Shown: positions 1 to 6,227, counted from the first letter of the stretch. The stretch: 7,162 bases of DNA from Comamonadaceae bacterium (GCA_947454585.1 CANGML010000084.1:1-7162), one strand, 5' to 3'. Notes: generated by a model from the sequence alone, not told the origin. Translations and numbers: made by a program.

Positions 1-387
1 AATGCCTTGAGCTGTGTGTTGCGGGTCAGCTCGGCGCATGCCACGGCCTTGCTGGTGGGGGACATTGAGGCCGCGCAAGAAAAATCCTTGGTGGACAGCG
101 CCCAAGTCTTGAAGGCGGATTGGTTGCTGGTGCCTCATCACGGCAGTGCCACTTCATCCACGCAAATTTTTTTAGAGGCGGTGCAGCCCAGCGTGGCCAT
201 GGTGCAGGCAGGTTACCGCAATCGCTTTGGTCATCCCCGACCCGATGTCATGCAGCGTTACCAAGATTTAGGGGTGGTCGTGGTGCAGACGCCTCGTTGT
301 GGTGCATCACTATGGCGCAGTGAGCAACCCAAATTGGTGCAATGTGAGCGATATCAAAGGCAACGATACTGGCAACACCGCATCTGA
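1..387 (+). CDS. comEC: ComEC/Rec2 family DNA internalisation protein, C-terminal end (5' partial)
   Basis: This is the last 128 codons of a ComEC-type competence protein; the membrane-channel part lies outside the window. In competent bacteria ComEC forms the inner-membrane channel that passes single-stranded DNA into the cytoplasm. The visible part is the end of its metallo-beta-lactamase-like domain. Residues (counted from the window edge) LLVGDIE at 17-23 and PHHGSATSS at 45-53 carry the usual metal-ligand Asp and His positions. They are followed by GYRNRFGHP, a signature seen in ComEC C-termini, and a basic aromatic tail (RYWQHR). The frame is open from base 1 and ends at TGA 385-387, so the start is not in the window. 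The next gene follows on the same strand after 44 bp, and I see no terminator between them. Family assignment is by motif recognition; whether the cell is competent cannot be judged. Confidence 0.9.
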   Translation, partial: NALSCVLRVSSAHATALLVGDIEAAQEKSLVDSAQVLKADWLLVPHHGSATSSTQIFLEAVQPSVAMVQAGYRNRFGHPRPDVMQRYQDLGVVVVQTPRCGASLWRSEQPKLVQCERYQRQRYWQHRI

Positions 388-431
388 GGGTTGGCACTCA
401 ATTTGCGTGACAGTGAGCAGGAGTTCCAAAG

Positions 432-1877
432 ATGCACAAGTTTGATGAAATGTACGCCCAGCTGCCGTTTGTCGACAGCGCGGTGCGCCCCCATTACCGG
501 AACTACTTGGATTGGCTCAAGCGCCAAGATCCACAGACCATGCGCGACAGGCGCGAAGAAGCTGAGATGATTTTCCGTCGCGTCGGAATCACCTTTGCGG
601 TCTACGGCGACAAAGACGAAGACGGCGCAGGGACTGAGCGCCTGATCCCGTTCGATCTGATCCCACGCATCATCCCAGCACTCGAGTGGACCAGCATGCA
701 ACAAGGCTTGGTGCAGCGCGTGAATGCCCTGAACCTGTTCATTCACGACGTTTACCACGAACAAAACATTCTCAAAGCGGGTCTCATCCCGAGCGAGCAG
801 ATTTTGAACAACGCGCAGTACCGCCCCGAGATGCATGGCGTGGACGTGCCCAACAAGGTGTATTCGCACATCAGCGGCATCGATATCGTGCGTGCACCGG
901 ACAGCGCCGGTAACGGTGAGTACTACGTGCTCGAAGACAACTTGCGTGTGCCCAGCGGCGTGAGCTACATGCTGGAAGACCGCAAGATGATGATGCGACT
1001 TTTTCCCGAGTTGTTCAGCCAACACCGTGTGGCCCCCGTCGCGCATTACCCCGACTTGTTGCTCGAGACCCTGCGTGCCAGCAGCCCCTCCACGACCGAC
1101 AACCCCACCGTGGTCGTGCTTACCCCCGGCATGTACAACAGCGCCTACTTTGAGCACGCCTTCTTGGCGCAGCAAATGGGGGTGGAGCTGGTCGAAGGGC
1201 AAGACCTGTTTGTGAAAGAAAACTTCGTCTACATGCGCACCACACGTGGGCCTAAACGTGTGGATGTGATTTACCGTCGCGTGGACGATGACTTCTTAGA
1301 CCCCAGCGTGTTCCGCCCCAGCTCGACCTTGGGTTGCTCAGGTTTGATGGATGCTTACCGCGCAGGTCATGTGAACATTTGCAACGCGGTGGGCACAGGC
1401 ATTGCCGACGACAAGTCCATCTACCCCTATGTGCCGCAGATGATTGAGTTTTATTTGGGCGAAAAGCCCATCCTCAACAACGTGCCCACCTTTCAATGTC
1501 GCAAGCAGGAAGACCTCGATTACACCCTGGCACATTTGAGCGAGCTGGTGGTCAAGGAGGTGCACGGCGCGGGTGGCTACGGTATGTTGGTGGGCCCTGC
1601 GGCCACCAAGGCCGAGATTGAAGCGTTCCGCCAAGTGTTGCTGGCCAAGCCTGATGGCTACATTTCGCAGCCGACGCTGAGTTTGTCAAGTTGCCCCACC
1701 TATGTGGAGAGTGGCATCGCACCGCGCCATATTGACTTGCGCCCCTTCGTGTTGAGCGGTAAGACTGTGCAAATGGTGCCCGGTGGCTTGACGCGCGTGG
1801 CGCTGAAAGAAGGCTCACTGGTGGTGAACTCGTCCCAAGGCGGCGGCACCAAAGACACATGGATTCTTGAGGTTTAA
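432..1877 (+). CDS. Circularly permuted type 2 ATP-grasp protein (DUF404/DUF407)
   Basis: 481 aa, close to full length for this cytosolic family. ATP-grasp enzymes use ATP to form acyl-phosphates and join a carboxylate to an amine; this permuted branch is predicted to make peptide or amide bonds, but its substrate is unknown. Recognisable blocks are YYVLEDNLRVPSG (164-176), DVIYRR (278-283), VVKEVHGAGGYGM (373-385, glycine-rich nucleotide-binding loop), DLRPFV (435-440), GGLTRVA (451-457) and NSSQGGGTKDTW (466-477). The start is ATG 432, with AGGAG about 8 nt upstream. It lies 44 bp after comEC and 2 bp before the alpha-E gene, so the pair is almost certainly translated from one mRNA. The partner genes often seen with it (transglutaminase-like protein, Anbu protease) are not in this window. 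Family call is firm; biochemical role is inference. Confidence 0.93.
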   Translation: MHKFDEMYAQLPFVDSAVRPHYRNYLDWLKRQDPQTMRDRREEAEMIFRRVGITFAVYGDKDEDGAGTERLIPFDLIPRIIPALEWTSMQQGLVQRVNALNLFIHDVYHEQNILKAGLIPSEQILNNAQYRPEMHGVDVPNKVYSHISGIDIVRAPDSAGNGEYYVLEDNLRVPSGVSYMLEDRKMMMRLFPELFSQHRVAPVAHYPDLLLETLRASSPSTTDNPTVVVLTPGMYNSAYFEHAFLAQQMGVELVEGQDLFVKENFVYMRTTRGPKRVDVIYRRVDDDFLDPSVFRPSSTLGCSGLMDAYRAGHVNICNAVGTGIADDKSIYPYVPQMIEFYLGEKPILNNVPTFQCRKQEDLDYTLAHLSELVVKEVHGAGGYGMLVGPAATKAEIEAFRQVLLAKPDGYISQPTLSLSSCPTYVESGIAPRHIDLRPFVLSGKTVQMVPGGLTRVALKEGSLVVNSSQGGGTKDTWILEV

Positions 1878-1879
1878 CA

Positions 1880-2833
1880 ATGCTAAGTCGTACCGCTGAC
1901 CACCTGTTTTGGATGTCCCGCTACACCGAGCGAGCCGAAAATACCGCTCGCCTACTTGATGTCAATTACCAAACCTCGCTGCTGCCACAGTCTGCCGAAG
2001 TGGCCTTGTTGGGCTGGCAAGGGTTGCTGTCCATCAGCGAACTGGTGCCTGCCTATACCGCACGTCATGGCGATGTGACGCCACACAAAGTGATGGAGTT
2101 CATGGTGAAAGACGAGAGCAATCCGTCTTCCATCATTTCTTGTTTGCGCGCTGCGCGTGAAAACGCACGGGCTGTGCGTGGCAGTTTGACCACCGAGGTG
2201 TGGGAAACACAAAACCAAACTTGGTTAGAACTGAATCGTTTGTTGAAGACGGGTTTGTTAGAGCGCGACCCCGGTGAGTTTTTTGAATGGGTCAAGTTCC
2301 GTTCGCACCTGTCACGCGGCGTGACGGTAGGCACCATGCTGATGGACGAAGCCTTGCACTTCATGCGCTTGGGAACTTTCCTTGAACGTGCCGACAACAC
2401 GGCCCGTTTGGTGGATGTGAAGTTCCATGCGGTGCATGGCGACTTGTTTGCCGATGGCAGCGAGAAAACCCAGCAGCACGACTTCTACCATTGGAGTGCG
2501 ATCTTGCGCAGCGTGTCCGGCTTTGAGATTTACCGCAAGGTGTATCGCGATGTGATCCATCCCGAGCGTGTGGCCGAGTTGCTGATACTGCGTGCGGATA
2601 TGCCGCGTTCGTTGCATGCATGTCTGAACGGCGTTGTCACCAACCTGTCCATGGTGTCAGATGACCGTTCGCTAGAGAGCTATCGCCGTGCGGGCAAACT
2701 GTGCGCGGAGATGGAGTTCAGCCGCATTGACGAAATTTTGGCCAATGGTCTGCACGCCTATCTCACGCAGTTCTTAGACCGCGTGAATGAAATTGGGGCG
2801 AGTATCAGTCGGGAGTTTTTGGTGCCGAATTGA
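1880..2833 (+). CDS. Alpha-E domain protein (DUF403)
   Basis: 317 aa, a typical full-length alpha-helical protein of the alpha-E superfamily. It is the regular partner of permuted ATP-grasp proteins in the predicted peptide-modification operons. No catalytic mechanism is established. The sequence shows an internal duplication: ERAENTARLLDV at 17-28 recurs as ERADNTARLVDV at 169-180, each preceded by an aromatic residue and Thr or Leu (YT, FL). A further family block, RENARAVRGSL, lies at 93-103. No signal peptide or membrane segment is visible. ATG 1880 follows the ATP-grasp stop by only 2 nt, and TGAGG at 1868-1872 lies inside the end of that gene, so translation is probably coupled. The stop TGA 2831-2833 is 8 bp from the stop of the convergent rho gene. 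Family call is secure; function as scaffold or cofactor of the ATP-grasp enzyme is inference. Confidence 0.92.
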   Translation: MLSRTADHLFWMSRYTERAENTARLLDVNYQTSLLPQSAEVALLGWQGLLSISELVPAYTARHGDVTPHKVMEFMVKDESNPSSIISCLRAARENARAVRGSLTTEVWETQNQTWLELNRLLKTGLLERDPGEFFEWVKFRSHLSRGVTVGTMLMDEALHFMRLGTFLERADNTARLVDVKFHAVHGDLFADGSEKTQQHDFYHWSAILRSVSGFEIYRKVYRDVIHPERVAELLILRADMPRSLHACLNGVVTNLSMVSDDRSLESYRRAGKLCAEMEFSRIDEILANGLHAYLTQFLDRVNEIGASISREFLVPN

Positions 2834-2841
2834 TAGGTTGA

Positions 2842-4104
2842 TTAACCGCCGCGACGCATCATGTCGAAGAACTCGACGTTGGACTTGGTCGCCTTCATGC
2901 TCTTCAAGACCATTTCCATCGATTCGATCTCGTCCATGTTGTACATGAACTGGCGCAGGATGCGGGTCTTGGACAAGATCTCGGGCGGCAACAACAGCTC
3001 TTCACGGCGGGTGCCGCTGCGGTTGAGCTGAATCGCGGGGAACACGCGCTTTTCATACAAGCGGCGGTCGAGATGAATCTCGCAGTTACCCGTTCCTTTG
3101 AACTCTTCAAAAATCACCTCGTCCATCCGGCTACCAGTGTCGATCAAAGCAGTGGCGATGATGGTGAGTGAACCACCTTCTTCTACTTTGCGGGCGGCAC
3201 CAAAGAAGCGTTTGGGACGTTGCAAGGCATTGGAGTCGACACCGCCAGACAACACTTTGCCGGATGAGGGCACCACGTTGTTGTAAGCGCGGGCGAGGCG
3301 GGTGATGGAGTCGAGCAAGATGACCACATCTTTCTTCAATTCCACCAAACGCTTGGCACGCTCGATCACCATTTCGGCCACGTGTACATGGCGTGCGGCG
3401 GGTTCATCAAACGTGGACGCAATCACTTCGGCTTTGACCGAGCGTTGCATTTCAGTCACTTCTTCGGGACGTTCGTCGACCAGCAACACCATCATGTGGG
3501 CATCGGGGTAATTGGCAGAGATGGCGTGAGCGATGTGCTGCATCATCACGGTCTTACCGCTCTTGGGCGGCGCCACTAGCAAGGCACGTTGGCCTTTGCC
3601 GATGGGCGCGATGATGTCGATGATGCGGCCGGTGATGTTTTCTTCACCCTTGATGTCGCGTTCCAACTTCATTTGCTCGCGCGGGAACAGCGGGGTCAAG
3701 TTTTCGAACATGACCTTGTGCTTGTTGTTCTCGGGCAAGTCATCGTTGACCTTATCCAACTTCGTCAGAGCAAAGTAACGCTCGCCGTCCTTGGGAATTC
3801 GCACTTCGCCTTCAATCATGTCGCCCGTGTGCAGGTTGAAGCGGCGCACTTGGCTGGGGCTGATGTAGATGTCGTCCGTGCTGGCGGTGTAACTGGTGTC
3901 GGGGCTGCGCAAGAAGCCAAAACCATCGGGCAAGATTTCGAGCACGCCATCGGCAAACACTTGTTCGCCTGCTTTAGCGCGCTTTTTGATGATGGCAAAC
4001 ATCAGCTCTTGCTTGCGCATGCGGCCCGTGTTTTCGATTTCGAGGGCTTCGGCTTGTTTCAGCACTTCAGACACATGCAGTGCCTTGAGTTCGTTCAGAT
4101 GCAT
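2842..4104 (-). CDS. rho: Transcription termination factor Rho
   Basis: 420 aa hexameric RNA-dependent ATPase/helicase that ends transcription at C-rich unstructured RNA. It aligns in register with E. coli Rho (419 aa). The N-terminal RNA-binding domain has the RNP1-like GFGFLR at 61-66, with Y80, E108 and Y110 of the primary site. Walker A APPKSGKT is at 178-185, catalytic E211 in DERPEEV, Walker B ILLDS with D265, Q-loop [10 protein letters not shown] at 279-288 with K283, R-loop DTGSR at 322-326, and arginines R353 and R366. The R-loop lysine of E. coli (K326) is arginine here, a conservative change. M219, S266 and G337, sites of bicyclomycin-resistance changes in E. coli, have the sensitive residues. 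ATG at 4104-4102 has GGAG 7 nt upstream. It lies downstream of trxA but is separated by a strong terminator, so it likely has its own promoter and leader control. Confidence 0.99.
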   Translation of the reverse strand: MHLNELKALHVSEVLKQAEALEIENTGRMRKQELMFAIIKKRAKAGEQVFADGVLEILPDGFGFLRSPDTSYTASTDDIYISPSQVRRFNLHTGDMIEGEVRIPKDGERYFALTKLDKVNDDLPENNKHKVMFENLTPLFPREQMKLERDIKGEENITGRIIDIIAPIGKGQRALLVAPPKSGKTVMMQHIAHAISANYPDAHMMVLLVDERPEEVTEMQRSVKAEVIASTFDEPAARHVHVAEMVIERAKRLVELKKDVVILLDSITRLARAYNNVVPSSGKVLSGGVDSNALQRPKRFFGAARKVEEGGSLTIIATALIDTGSRMDEVIFEEFKGTGNCEIHLDRRLYEKRVFPAIQLNRSGTRREELLLPPEILSKTRILRQFMYNMDEIESMEMVLKSMKATKSNVEFFDMMRRGG

Positions 4105-4253
4105 CTTGGGACTCCAGTGGGGAGTTCGTTAAAAAATAAGGGGGGAGAGGTCGGAGCGAGGTGAGAAATACCTCTGGACCGGAATTCAAGCCCTGTTGGG
4201 GAGCCGAGCAACCTCTTGGGCCACAAGGAGAATTCGAAATGGATTATGACAGG
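4105..4253 (-). promoter_or_regulatory. rho promoter and leader with rut-like C-rich segment
   Basis: Read on the minus strand, an extended -10 element TGTCATAAT (4251-4243) lies just after the trxA terminator; the -35 region is weak. A start near 4236 would give a leader of roughly 130 nt. Within it, 4165-4139 reads as RNA with 17 C, 6 U, 2 G and 2 A, rich in pyrimidine-C dinucleotides, followed closely by six U (4136-4131). This is the composition expected of a rut site. E. coli rho is known to be autoregulated by attenuation in its leader, so a similar mechanism is plausible here. Near the start codon, ACTCC/GGAGT (4125-4121 with 4115-4111, 5-nt loop) can pair and cover the Shine-Dalgarno GGAG. 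Composition and hairpin are seen; promoter position and regulation are inferred. Confidence 0.45.
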
Positions 4254-4287
4254 AAAAAAGCCCGCAGACTGAACAATCTGCGGGCTT
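4254..4287 (-). terminator. Rho-independent terminator of trxA
   Basis: Read on the minus strand, AAGCCCGCAGA (4287-4277), an 8-nt loop and TCTGCGGGCTT (4268-4258) form a perfect 11-bp GC-rich stem that runs directly into a T tract ending at 4254. It begins 24 nt after the trxA stop codon and separates trxA from rho. This is a textbook intrinsic terminator, oriented to stop trxA transcription. Confidence 0.93.
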
Positions 4288-4294
4288 GGTGAAT

Positions 4295-4311
4295 CAAGCT
4301 TTTGAAGCTTG
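4295..4311 (-). repeat. Small inverted repeat directly after the trxA stop
   Basis: CAAGCTT and AAGCTTG flank a 3-nt loop, giving a perfect 7-bp stem that starts at the base next to the trxA stop codon and lies 7 nt before the terminator hairpin. It may protect the mRNA 3' end or assist termination. It has no T tract of its own. The role is inference. Confidence 0.5.
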
Positions 4312-4644
4312 TTAAGCCAATTGCTGGTCGATGAAGGCCGTCAGTTGGGCTTTGCTCATGGCGCCTACTTTGGTGGCAGCCAATTGACCGCCTTTGAACA
4401 CCATCAGTGTGGGGATGCCGCGGATGCCTAATTTGCCTGGAATGTCGCGGTTTTCGTCCACATTCATCTTGGCAATTTGCAACTTGCCATCGTAGGCTGT
4501 GGCCACTTCGTCCAAGATGGGAGCAATCATTTTGCAAGGACCGCACCATTCGGCCCAATAGTCGACCAGTACGGGTTTATCGGCTTGCAGAACATCAGCT
4601 TCAAAGCTAAGGTCGGTGACGTGTTTGATCAAATCGCTGGCCAT
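4312..4644 (-). CDS. trxA: Thioredoxin 1
   Basis: 110 aa, the normal length of a single-domain cytosolic thioredoxin, which reduces protein disulfides with electrons from thioredoxin reductase. The active site WCGPC is at 33-37. Buried D28 (VDYW, 27-30) and cis-proline P78 (GIPTL, 76-80) match the E. coli residues D26 and P76 with a shift of two. I chose ATG at 4644-4642 because AGAGGAA lies 6 nt upstream and the N-terminus then begins MASDLIKHV as in other betaproteobacterial thioredoxins. The frame stays open to 4707, but the added residues are not thioredoxin-like. It is divergent from a FrnE/DsbA-like gene (71 bp between start codons) and followed by an intrinsic terminator, then rho. trxA-rho order is common in proteobacteria, including E. 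coli. Confidence 0.98.
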   Translation of the reverse strand: MASDLIKHVTDLSFEADVLQADKPVLVDYWAEWCGPCKMIAPILDEVATAYDGKLQIAKMNVDENRDIPGKLGIRGIPTLMVFKGGQLAATKVGAMSKAQLTAFIDQQLA

Positions 4645-4715
4645 GGTGATTTCCTCTTTCAATTGGCGATAGAGCTGTAAAGTTGGGGGCATTGTGGCAG
4701 AAACCAAGTCTCCTT

Positions 4716-5366
4716 ATGAAAACTCTCACCATTGATGTTGTGTCTGATGTTGTTTGCCCGTGGTGCTACATCGGCAAACGCCGCCTAGAGCGGGCGCTCG
4801 CTTTATTGGCCGTGCAACACCCTGATATTGAATCTGAAGTTCGCTGGCACACCTTTCAACTCAACCCCGAATTGGCACCCGAGGGGATGGCTCGTGCAGA
4901 CTATGTTTTTCAAAAATTTGGTGCTGGAGGCGTTGCCAAGTACGAACACATCGCCAAAGTGGGTCAGGAGGTGGGTTTGCCTTTTGCTTTTGATCGCATC
5001 ACCCGCCAACCCAACACGGTAGTTCCCCACAGTTTGATCGCAGCGTCCGAGCCTGGCATGGCGCAAGACGCCATGGTCGAAGCGCTTTTTAAGGCGTACT
5101 TCATGGATGGACGCGATCTGACTGAGGCCTCGGTGCTGATAGACATCGCTGAATCTGCGGGCATGTTGCGCAGCGAGGCTGAGCAGCATTTGCAAAACTC
5201 TGAACTCCATAGCCAAACCATCGCCAGTGACCGTGCTGCCAGAGAAATGGGCATCAGTGGCGTGCCCTTTTTTATTTTCAATCGGCAAGTCGGCTTGTCA
5301 GGTGCGCACGAGAGCGAAACGCTGTTGAATGCGATCAACGAAGCGATGTCTGCTCCAGCCAATTAA
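4716..5366 (+). CDS. DsbA-family oxidoreductase, FrnE-like
   Basis: 216 aa protein of the DsbA/FrnE group of thioredoxin-fold enzymes with an inserted helical domain. The active-site motif CPWC is at 14-17 in the family context SDVVCPWCYIGKRRLE. The substrate-facing cis-proline is in GVPFF (182-186) and is followed by SGA (195-197), as in FrnE relatives. NTVVPHSLI near 100-108 is the usual helical-insert signature. No signal peptide is present, so it acts in the cytoplasm, unlike periplasmic DsbA. I start at ATG 4716 because MKTLTIDVVSD begins at the usual place. The frame is open upstream to TTG 4683, and no good Shine-Dalgarno precedes ATG 4716. It is divergent from trxA and followed after 9 bp by a small gene, probably in one operon. 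FrnE proteins elsewhere have been tied to oxidative-stress disulfide chemistry; its role here is inference. Confidence 0.93.
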   Translation: MKTLTIDVVSDVVCPWCYIGKRRLERALALLAVQHPDIESEVRWHTFQLNPELAPEGMARADYVFQKFGAGGVAKYEHIAKVGQEVGLPFAFDRITRQPNTVVPHSLIAASEPGMAQDAMVEALFKAYFMDGRDLTEASVLIDIAESAGMLRSEAEQHLQNSELHSQTIASDRAAREMGISGVPFFIFNRQVGLSGAHESETLLNAINEAMSAPAN

Positions 5367-5375
5367 TTTTTCGCA

Positions 5376-5669
5376 ATGTCCCAGAATCCCTCCCATATGG
5401 TCCAAAGTCTCGTGCTTCGTGAGATCGAAGCAGGGCAACGAGACGATGGCTTATGGCTGCAAGCCATGTCCGAATCCAAGCTCGACAAGGCCAAAGCGCA
5501 ACTGCGTTACATCGAGTTGCGTGGCCAAGCACTCCAAGCGGACGTGAAGGGTTTGTTGATCCAACAAATTCGAGGCGCCGTGGCCCAAGAAAGTGGCGTA
5601 AGGTTGAATAACGCCAATTTGGCAGATTATTTATCTGCCAAAACCCTCAACCCCACAGGCAAGAAATAG
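5376..5669 (+). CDS. Small conserved-looking protein of unknown function, 97 aa
   Basis: I do not recognise a named family. The protein is hydrophilic and probably helical, with no signal peptide or membrane segment. The central block DGLWLQAMSES at 24-34, then KAKAQLRYIELRGQAL at 38-53, resembles a short motif (DGLW..A..E.....KA...Y..LR...L) that I recall at the C-termini of zinc-ribbon and small membrane proteins of Burkholderiales. Here it stands alone without those domains. The C-terminal third (QIRGAVAQESGVRL) is not familiar. ATG 5376 lies 9 bp after the FrnE-like stop, suggesting one operon, but the preceding bases are AT-rich with no Shine-Dalgarno. ATG 5397 is an alternative start that is no better. 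Its last 23 bp overlap the end of the convergent gene, and a perfect hairpin (5618-5642) lies inside its coding end. Confidence 0.7.
   Translation: MSQNPSHMVQSLVLREIEAGQRDDGLWLQAMSESKLDKAKAQLRYIELRGQALQADVKGLLIQQIRGAVAQESGVRLNNANLADYLSAKTLNPTGKK
5618..5642. repeat. Perfect 10-bp inverted repeat at the junction of two convergent genes
   Basis: TTTGGCAGAT and ATCTGCCAAA flank a 5-nt loop (TATTT). The hairpin lies inside the last codons of the plus-strand gene and starts 4 nt after the stop codon of the minus-strand gene. Neither side has a T tract, so it is not a classical intrinsic terminator. It could form a 3' boundary for the minus-strand mRNA after Rho-dependent termination, or a bidirectional pause site. 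Structure is seen; role is inference. Confidence 0.6.
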
Positions 5670-6060
5670 GCTGCAAGTTCGGCGGTAACAACAGTGCGGG
5701 CATCCGCTTGTTGGGTTTGACTTGTGACTCTTGAATCGACGCAAACATCTTTGTCTGATCAGAGGGTTCAGGCAGCTTGAACTCCTGACCAATTCCTATC
5801 TGAATCGCAGCAGCTTTGCGCTGCAACAGCTGAGACGTCATCAGGTGCACGTAAGCGATTCTTGCGCGGTCTGACATTTCTTCCCACTCATCACGAAAAG
5901 TTTTGATGTGGGCGCGCAGAAATTTACCCAGCTCATCCCCCTCCAACTCGGGATGGATCGTCGCTTTCGCCTTGTCTATATAGGGCTGAATCGAGTCGGG
6001 CACGACTGCCGCGCTTGGGGTTTGTTCGTCCATCGAGAGGTCTGACTTGAGGGTGTCCAT
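5647..6060 (-). CDS. Hypothetical protein, 137 aa
   Basis: No family recognised. The first 22 residues are polar and probably flexible. A likely helical core follows at about 23-88, charged and amphipathic (GKFLRAHIKTFRDEWEEM, 45-62; RIAYVHLMTSQLLQRKAAA, 67-85). The tail is proline-rich (PALLLPPNLQP, 121-131). There is no signal peptide or clear membrane segment. I start at ATG 6060-6058 because AGGGGA lies about 10 nt upstream; ATG at residue 10 is an alternative with weaker context. The gene is separated from ffs by about 157 bp on the same strand and overlaps the convergent 97-aa gene by 23 bp. The varied, non-repetitive protein with a balanced residue mix, and the absence of a long overlapping gene on the other strand, favour a real gene. 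It may be lineage-specific. Confidence 0.62.
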   Translation of the reverse strand: MDTLKSDLSMDEQTPSAAVVPDSIQPYIDKAKATIHPELEGDELGKFLRAHIKTFRDEWEEMSDRARIAYVHLMTSQLLQRKAAAIQIGIGQEFKLPEPSDQTKMFASIQESQVKPNKRMPALLLPPNLQPISCLWG

Positions 6061-6217
6061 TTTTGCTACATCCCCTGTATCGGCACGAGGTGAAGGTTTC
6101 TTGAGCTAGAGTGCAAAAAAGATTTGGAAAGCTGACACAGCTAGATGATACAAGTCAGCGTTTGGCAGACAGAGGATGTTGGCGAAGCCTTGCCTAGCCT
6201 CATTCGAGGAAGAAAAG
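6061..6217. other. Intergenic stretch between the hypothetical gene and ffs
   Basis: No reading frame, tRNA or strong promoter is evident. Inverted repeat GCTGAC (6131-6136) / GTCAGC (6154-6159) has a 17-nt loop. On the minus strand, TATCAT (6149-6144) inside that loop could be a -10 for the downstream hypothetical gene, but no clear -35 accompanies it. A small CCTC/GAGG hairpin (6198-6209) follows the ffs 3' end. Confidence 0.3.
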
Positions 6218-6227
6218 GTGACGGGCC
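6208..6227 (-). terminator. Probable 3' end and terminator of ffs
   Basis: The 3' arm of the SRP RNA closing stem (GGCCCGTCAC, 6227-6218) is followed directly by the pyrimidine run CTTTTCTTCC (6217-6208). Terminal stem plus U-rich tail is how many small-RNA genes end. The T tract is interrupted, so efficiency is uncertain. Confidence 0.45.

Noticed and set aside
354..1202. 282-codon open frame on the minus strand
   Set aside because: It lies antisense to the well-identified ATP-grasp gene. The product is rich in His, Val and Gly as expected from reading a high-GC gene backwards, with no recognisable domain.
2836..2847. GGTT/AACC palindrome between the alpha-E and rho stops
   Set aside because: Only a 4-bp stem with a 4-nt loop and no T tract; too weak to call a terminator.
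3589..4164. 191-codon plus-strand open frame opposite rho
   Set aside because: Antisense to rho; composition follows the reverse of Rho codons and no motif is present.
4645..4707. Upstream extension of trxA by 21 codons
   Set aside because: The canonical start with AGAGGAA at 6 nt fits thioredoxin length; the extra residues are not thioredoxin-like and fill the divergent promoter region.
4683..4715. TTG start giving the FrnE-like protein 11 extra residues
   Set aside because: The family normally begins just before the first beta strand, matching ATG 4716, and the TTG has no ribosome-binding site.
5754..5763. TCTGATCAGA palindrome
   Set aside because: Inside a coding region, single copy, with no neighbouring copies or promoter to make it an operator.
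6161..6169. TTTGGCAGA repeat of the hairpin arm at 5618-5626
   Set aside because: A single 9-base match without its partner arm is likely to occur by chance.
6061..6217. Possible tRNA or second small RNA next to ffs
   Set aside because: No cloverleaf, T-arm consensus or acceptor stem could be folded by eye on either strand.
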